Source: Neurospora tetrasperma FGSC 2508
Lineage: Eukaryota > Ascomycota > Sordariomycetes > Sordariales > Sordariaceae
Direction: 5' to 3'
NCBI RefSeq assembly: GCF_000213175.1
Contig: NW_009799099.1
Location: 1,439,560-1,503,559 of the forward strand
DNA: 64,000 nucleotides
The notes beneath the pieces are model-generated. The model was not told where the DNA came from and did no database searches. It worked only from the letters and a program-made list of their open reading frames with translations. Made by a program: the position numbers and the translations under genes. Of this stretch, positions 56,796-64,000 are shown in pieces. The first letter of the stretch is position 1; each line of letters starts with the position of its first letter.

Positions 56796-59700
56796 ACGGG
56801 AAGGATCGGAACAGTGTACATGGCAAGAAAAGGGGGTTAAGAGTTGCCTTGGGGTGCGGTCATGAGTCATGATATCTGGCGTCGCGGAGTCCGTCGGGTG
56901 GATGCACAAACAACGATTTCAACATGATCTCTTTCTCTCTTACGGTATGCCCACCCGGTGCGTGTGCGTCCCGAGGAAGGGGAGAGAAAAGGTCGAACAT
57001 GACGACGTTCCTGGCACTGGTTCAACATCTAGTCTTTTTCATCAAGTTTTGTTTTTTTTGGGTCATTGGGAGCGCAAGTACAAAATACGGCATGGCAGGT
57101 TCTTAAAACAGGACAAAAGGGGAAAATGCCTTTGAACAAAGGCGTCGACAAGTCGATGGTGTGCATTCTGGAAAAGGATCGGAAAAAGGTATCATCACCT
57201 GGCATCGATATCCATCATGTTGTGACCAACAGTCAACGATTATACCTACTAGATAATACAGACATCTCTTCCAACATTTCTCGAGGCCGAGTGAGATATG
57301 GTACGGAAGTCCCGGCTTCTTCACATGCTGCTGTTACCACCATCGGATTTCCATCATTTCGAGTCTTTTTTCAATCTGTCGATTGGCTGCTGCGGCACAA
57401 CATTCCCACTTCACCCAAGATTGCAGCTATTCAGCCAGGACGTCCCGGGCTTGGGACGCGGATAAGGTCGACGACGAGGTGTTGCGCACGGACTGCTTTT
57501 GTCAACTGGGTTTTACGGTAGAACATGCTGCACCCGCTTCTCCAGTTCTGTACACGTGCAGATATGAGGGTAACTCAGTGGCCTTCCCGTTCCGATCTGG
57601 AGGTGGAAGGAAGACATCATTTATATCCAGTGTCGTCTCTATCGCGGGTTAATGAAAAGTGCTTCAACCTTTCAGAGCTACAACTGATAATTGATATCAA
57701 GCGAGATCTCAATTGCGTTACTGACCAACGGATGGAATTATTAAACAGAACGGTTTGCTCAGGAAGCAGAACAGCATCGGGCCGGTATCATGTCAGTCAC
57801 CGTCATGGGTGTCATTATCACCGAAACAAACTGATTCCAACACACCGGTGGATGACGTCCGAGTGAGGGACGGTGTTGACTCTGAATAGTAACAGTAGTC
57901 ACTCGTCGTCAATCCGGCCACGGAGCAGACAAAAGGCGGCGACGACGCGGAGTCGGCGGCAAACCACCAAAAGCACCGCCTTTCCCCCCCTTTTTTCTCC
58001 CAAGTCCCAGGTCCCGATACTCGGACTGCCGGCCGCACGGGGGGGCTGGTGGGGCCCGTAAGTATGTAGTCGCCAACAGTTTCCACAGTCTTTGACTACT
58101 CGCCATTCGCTGGCGCTCTTTTTACCCCTGCAGATTCCAGAAAGAGGAGAAGAAGGAACTGAACGCAAATGCAATTGAAAGTCATGGTGCCAGACTCCTC
58201 AGTCCACCTACCAATGCCATATTGGTATTTACACTATGCCCCATTTTGAGTTTGCCCATCTCTCTCCTTTTCAGGCGGACAGGTTAATGCATCTCAACTG
58301 TTAACAAGCGGGCAGACGGGCCCGACGGGGACCCAGTTGGATGGCATATCGAACGAACAAATGAACGAACGAACGGACCAGTGCAAACAATTGGCCATGG
58401 GAGTCTGGGAAGATTGGGTCTTACTTCTGTGAGTTCCTTCAGGGAGTGGTGAAAACGAAATCCTACCCTGATGAGGGGTGCCGGTGAGCTGTCGGGGAGA
58501 AATACAGAAACTCAGGGGAGGACCAAAGACCATAAGAACGATGAAGCCATACAAATCAAGAGGCTATAGATCAGGAGGAGAAATATGGTCGTCCTCATAG
58601 GACATCCTGGCGGTTATTCACGCACTGGCGTGAGCCTCCATAGACACATTTGTACATCTCAAGGTAGAGTGTAGACGGAGACATCGTGACCCAACTTGTA
58701 CATCATGTCGTCTTCCACTGGACACCTCTCCGGACAAGACAAAGGTAACCCTTATACGCTGCTTACCAGTAACCCATTCTTCTTCATCGCCTTGTCTGTG
58801 TACTATGTAGCTTCCACTTATGTAGAGTCGCGAGATTCCCAAGCATACCTCTAAGTATGTAATCTTCTTCGCAGTGTTGGTTAGTGCCCCCTTTTAAGGA
58901 GAGCCCTGCTCGTCCAGGCCATTTTGGAATTACGGCTCATTGGAGGGGCTCCATGGAGTCCAGCTCCCCAAGCCCACGAAAGAGTCCGTGCTTCGGTGTT
59001 AATGCAACGAGCCCAGCGACGCACCCAATTGGGCGGTGGCCGCCAAAGACCCGACCACCTCAACATCCACAACAACGGGGCCCCTGTCAACGGCGGAAGT
59101 GAAAGTCGGCCGGGCTGTTAGCCTGCCACCACCACGGCCCGCCAGTGCTCTATCATCACCGGGCACCTCAGCTACAAGCGGAAGTCTACCCCTAAACTTT
59201 CAACGACATCCCGTCTCGTCGTCCCGCCTTCTCGCCTACCCCGACTTTTGACTTGGTTGTTGACCACACCGGCCCGACAGGCTACTACACCTATCAAGGA
59301 GGTTCTCTCACCCACAGGTGCTATCTCGACCATCAGCCACTCCTATACAGAGAGGCTGCCACCGTTAAGAGAAGCCGACTCGACCGCTCGACGAATCCAT
59401 TCTCCCACCGCAAGGCAGTGTTGGGTCCCCGCTCCGCCCGTTCTGCCCGCCCCGTTTATACGGGATTCCACAACCTTCCTGTCCTACACACAGTGACAGG
59501 ACCTGACCTATTCCCGGTCAGCCAAACACCTACTAGCTAGCTCCCTTGGGCACGCAAAGCAAACAACAAAAGCAACAACAACATCTTTCAGCTGTTTCGT
59601 CCAAGAACAGCCCGCGCTACACTCCCATCGGTCCGACGACACGAGCCGAACCCCCTTTCGAACTCCTAGACCTACATCGTCTTCGACCACCTTGTTTGTC

Positions 59701-60112
59701 GGCTTGGGCTCCGTTGCCCGCACGATAGCAACATCTTTCTATACTTCTTTAATGTGTTGCTCCACGTCCAATCCCTATTTTTGTATCTAATTTCCCCCTC
59801 TTCCATTCCCTTCGTGAATGTTGTCTTCGCCAGCACCACTCTCCCGCCGGCCCTTGGATTCCAAGCTTCCGCGACCGAACTAGCATCCTGGACCGCTCTT
59901 CATTCCGGTCGTTGCGTCCGCCATAACAGACACGGTCCACCATTATCCCTATCCACCCCCGTCGCCCCTAGCCGTGCTGGCCGTTCCGCCGCTAGAACTG
60001 GCTTCTTGAAGCCATCCAAATCCGACCACAACATCTCTTCCCCCTTGCTCCTGACTCGCAGGTTCGCGCCGATTTTCTCTCCCTCGAGAATACACCGATA
60101 CAAGCGCATCCA
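56796..60112. other. 3.3 kb spacer upstream of myosin V
   Basis: It contains the PGDH 3' region and then a long leader/promoter. From about 58800 it is rich in C and T with many short open frames, consistent with a long 5' untranslated region, possibly with introns. GAAC repeats occur at 58351-58375. No domain-bearing ORF was found. Confidence 0.5.
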
Positions 60113-63100
60113 ATGTCGGAGAGCTATGATGTTGGCACTCGAGCCTGGCAGCCCGATCCTACCGAGGGTTGGGTTGCCTCTGAAGTAGTCAAGAAGACAG
60201 TAGACGGCAACAAGGTCACTCTTACCTTCGAGTGCGAGAATGGCGAGGTAGGTAGCTTATGCTTTCCCAAGTCTCGGCATATTCCGACTTTTGTGCTTTG
60301 GTTTACGTGCTTTGCGGCCTGGTGCGCTTCAAGATGCTAACTTGTGTTACTGCCTCCAGACTAAGACCGTGGAGGTCTCCCTCGAGGCCCTCCAGTCAGG
60401 CGGCCATGAGTCGCTACCGCCCTTGATGAACCCAACAATGCTCGAAGCCAGTGATGACTTGACGAACCTATCACATCTTAACGAGCCTGCTGGTAAATAT
60501 ACACACACCTTTGCGCTGGTTCGCCCCGCCATCGGGCGCACTCCGAGAACGTGATGCTGATAGCATGTGCTGTGCTTAGTGCTTCAGGCTATCCGCCTTC
60601 GATATGCCCAGAAGGAAATCTACACATACTCGGGTATTGTTCTAATAGCTACAAACCCGTTCGCGCGGGTTGACTCTCTTTATGTCCCAGGCATGGTTCA
60701 AGTCTATGCCGGGAAGCAAAGAGCAACCCAAGCTCCCCATCTTTTCGCCATTGCTGAGGAAGCGTTCATGTATGGGCTCTTTGCCAACTTGACGATTCAT
60801 GTTGACTCGTAATCGCTGACATTACAATAGGGACATGTTGCGCGATGGCAAGAACCAGACCATTGTCGTGTCTGGTGAGTCCGGTGCCGGTAAGACTGTC
60901 AGTGCCAAGTACATTATGAGATACTTCGCGACAAGAGAATCGCCCGACAGCCCCGGATCACGAGTAAAGAAGGGTGGCCACGAGTCTATGAGCCAGACCG
61001 AGGAGGCTATCTTGGCTACGAACCCGATTATGGAAGCTTTTGGTAACGCAAAGACGACAAGAAACGACAACTCCTCGCGATTCGGTAAATACATCGAAAT
61101 CATGTTTGACAAGGCCACCAACATTATCGGTGCCAAGATCAGGACCTACCTTCTCGAACGATCGAGGTTGGTTTTCCAACCGCTGAAGGAAAGAAACTAC
61201 CATATTTTCTACCAGCTGGTTGCTGGTGTGACGGACAAGGAGCGCCAGGAATTGGGCTTGCTTCCCGTTGAACAGTTCGAGTACCTCAACCAGGGTAACA
61301 CCCCCACGATCGATGGCGTCGATGACAAGGCCGAGTTCAATGCGACCAAGGCATCTTTGAAGACCATCGGTGTTGACGAGGGCAAGCAAACGGAGATCTT
61401 CAAGCTTCTGGCTGGTCTCCTCCACTTGGGTAATGTCAAGATTGGTGCCATGCGAAACGACAGTTCCCTCGATCCTTCCGAACCATCGCTGGTCAAGGCC
61501 TGCGAGATCCTCGGCATCGATGCTCCAGAGTTTGCCAAGTGGATCGTCAAGAAGCAATTGGTCACTCGTGGCGAAAAGATCGTGTCCAACTTGACCCAGG
61601 CGCAGGCTATCGTTGTCCGAGATTCCGTCGCCAAGTACATCTACTCGAGTCTGTTCGACTGGCTCGTCGAAATCATCAATCACAGTCTTGCTTCGGAGGA
61701 GGTCCTCACCAGAGTCACTTCCTTCATTGGTGTTCTGGATATTTACGGCTTCGAGCATTTCGCCAAGAACTCCTTCGAGCAGTTCTGTATCAACTACGCC
61801 AACGAGAAGCTTCAGCAGGAGTTCAACCAGCATGTGTTCAAGTTGGAGCAGGAGGAATACCTTAGGGAGCAGATTGACTGGACCTTCATCGACTTTGCTG
61901 ACAACCAGCCCTGCATTGACCTTATCGAGGGCAAACTTGGTATCCTGTCCCTTCTAGACGAGGAATCAAGACTGCCCATGGGTTCCGACGAGCAGTTCGT
62001 TACTAAGCTTCACCACAACTACGCTGCCGACAAGCACAAATTCTACAAGAAGCCCCGATTCGGCAAGTCATCCTTCACCGTCTGCCATTATGCCATCGAC
62101 GTTACCTACGAGTCCGACGGTTTTATTGAGAAGAACCGTGATACCGTTCCGGACGAGCACATGGCGGTTTTGCGCGCATCAACCAACCAATTCCTTGTTT
62201 CGGTCTTGGACGCTGCTTCTGCGGTGCGCGAGAAGGATCTGGCCTCTGCCAGCTCAAATGCTGTCAAGCCCGCCGCTGGAAGGAGAATCGGTGTGGCTGT
62301 TAACCGCAAGCCCACACTCGGCGGTATCTTCAAGTCCTCTCTGATCGAACTAATGAATACAATCAACGGCACCGATGTTCACTACATCCGCTGTATCAAG
62401 CCTAACGAGGCGAAGGAACCCTGGAAGTTTGAAGGACCCATGGTCCTGAGTCAGCTCCGCGCCTGCGGTGTACTAGAAACTGTCCGCATTAGTTGTGCGG
62501 GTTACCCTACAAGATGGACGTACGAGGAATTCGCGTTGCGGTACTACATGCTGGTACCATCGACGCAGTGGACATCGGAGATTAGGGAGATGGCAAATGC
62601 CATCTTGACCAAGGCCTTTGGCGCTAGCACCGGCAAGGGTCTCGACAAGTACCAGCTGGGTCTTACCAAGATCTTCTTCAGAGCCGGTATGCTCGCTTTC
62701 CTCGAAAATCTGCGCACCACCAGACTCAACGACTGCGCAATTCTTATCCAGAAGAACCTCAAGGCCAAGTATTACCGTAAGAGGTATCTTGCTGCTCGCA
62801 ATGCCATTGTCTCTTTCCAAGCCTTGATTAGAGCAAACAAAGCTCGCAATTCAGCACAGGAACGCCGCACTACCAAGGCTGCAATCACGATTCAGAGAGT
62901 TTGGCGCGGTTACAAGGACAGAAAACAATTCCTTGAGGTCAGGAACGACGTCATTCGTGCCCAAGCCGCCATCAAGGGTTACATGAAGCGCAAGAAGATT
63001 ATGGAGGAGCGGGTCGGAAATGCGGTGCTCATCATCCAGCGGAATTGGCGGTCGAGGCAGCAGCTGCGCTCCTGGAGGGATTATCGCCGGAAAGTTACCA

Positions 63101-64000
63101 TTGTCCAGAGCTTGTGGCGCGGTAAGACGGCGCGTAAGGATTACAAGGCTCTCCGCGCCGAGGCACGGGATCTCAAGCAGATTTCATACAAGCTGGAGAA
63201 CAAGGTCGTGGAACTGACACAGTCGCTGGGTACCATGAAGACGCAGAACAGGGAGTTGAGGACTCAGGTGGAGAACTACGAAGGACAGGTGGCGATCTGG
63301 AGGAATCGTCACAACCAGTTGGAGGCACGCGCCAAGGAGCTGCAAGCCGAGGCCAACCAGGCCGGTATTGCCGCCGCTCGCTTGGAGCAGATGGAGGCCG
63401 AGATGAAGAAGCTTCAAGCAAGCTTCGAGGAGTCTGTGGCCAATGTGAAGAGGATGCAGGAGGAGGAACGCGAGCTCAGAGAGTCCCTGCGCGCTACCAG
63501 CGTAGAGCTCGACTCTGCTCGTATCGAGAGTCAACGGCAAGAGGCTGAGAAGAACTCGCTCCGTCAGCAGTTGGCTGACTTGCAGGAGGCTCTCGAGCAA
63601 GCAAGGAGGCAAGTACCTATCAACGGTGATATCCTGAACGGCAATGGTATTGCCCCTCAGGTTCCTACTGGGTTGATCAACCTGGTATCGTCCAAGAAGC
63701 CTAAGCGGCGTAGTGCGGGTGCCGAACCACGGGAGATGGATCGGTACAGCATGGCCTACAACCCACGGCCCGTTTCCATGGCTGTCCCTGGTCTGAACCG
63801 CCAAACAACACTTTCCGGCTCAACCTTCGTTCCCGGTGTCGATAGCATCGAGCTTGAACTTGAAGGTCTTCTCGCCGATGAAGATGCTCTCAATGAGGAG
63901 GTTACCATGGGCCTCATCCGTAACCTCAAGATCCCCTCCCCTTCCACCAATCCGCCACCTTCCGACAAGGAGGTGCTCTTCCCTGCTTACCTCATCAACC
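60113..64000 (+). CDS. Class V myosin heavy chain (3' end beyond window)
   Basis: Actin motor carrying secretory vesicles to the hyphal tip and septum. Exons 60113-60247, 60360-60492, 60580-60769 and 60831 onward; about 1,209 residues lie in the window and the frame is still open at 64000. An N-terminal SH3-like subdomain (GTRAWQPDPTEGWVASEV) is followed by the motor to about residue 780: P-loop GESGAGKT (168-175), switch I NAKTTRNDNSSRFGKYIE, relay DIYGFEHFAKNSFEQFCINY, and actin-binding HYIRCIKPNE. About six IQ motifs (about 785-935) bind light chains or calmodulin, then a coiled coil (about 936-1075) leads into a linker. The cargo-binding dilute/DIL domain would lie past the window edge. 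The upstream spacer is 3.3 kb, one of the longest here. Confidence 0.97.

Noticed and set aside
60958-61833. 291-codon minus frame opposite myosin V
   Set aside because: Antisense to conserved motor-domain codons; no independent evidence.

Overview
The window is nuclear DNA of a filamentous ascomycete, most likely a sordariomycete of the Neurospora/Sordaria type. The evidence is short introns (56-144 nt, one of 293 nt) with GTAAGT/GTGAGT-like donors and CAG/TAG acceptors, a C-rich third codon position in highly expressed genes, long gene-free spacers, many scattered short repeats including TAGGTAGG tracts, and fungus-specific proteins such as a CYK3-type septation protein, a BNI1/SepA formin and POP8. 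Genus was not tested. I find 16 complete gene models and one gene cut by the right edge. I see no transposon, rRNA, tRNA or CRISPR array.

Layout. 1-8.7 kb: a germinal-centre-family kinase on the minus strand, then a 4.2 kb gap. 8.7-12.8 kb: CYK3-like SH3/transglutaminase-like protein (+). 16-24 kb: a small orphan gene (+), 5-hydroxyisourate hydrolase (-), phosphoserine aminotransferase (+) and a DUF2264 protein (-). 24.9-30.4 kb: formin (-), with an apparent one-base deletion in its proline-rich FH1 region. 33-45 kb: a small membrane protein (+), PP5/PPT1 phosphatase (+), POP8 (-), BUR1/CDK9 kinase (-), a complex I AGGG/NDUFB2-like subunit (+) and a coclaurine-N-methyltransferase-like enzyme (-). 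45.4-49.7 kb: P5B ATPase (-). 52-64 kb, all +: NAP1 histone chaperone, 3-phosphoglycerate dehydrogenase and a class V myosin running off the edge.

How the genes relate. Four genes belong to polarized growth and septation: the GCK kinase, CYK3, formin and myosin V. Two catalyse consecutive steps of serine synthesis (phosphoglycerate dehydrogenase and phosphoserine aminotransferase), about 34 kb apart; each has a perfect TGAGTCA bZIP (Gcn4/CPC1-type) site 330-370 bp before its start. The rest are housekeeping genes: transcription elongation kinase, RNase P, chromatin assembly, respiration, purine catabolism and lipid/cation transport.

Exon boundaries were worked out by eye from splice signals and reading-frame closure; every multi-exon model closes in frame except the formin, which is one base short. 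Nothing here has the form of a new defence or mobile system. The points most worth checking are the formin frameshift, the altered nucleophile of the CYK3 transglutaminase-like domain, the paired bZIP sites on the serine genes, and several proteins of unknown function.
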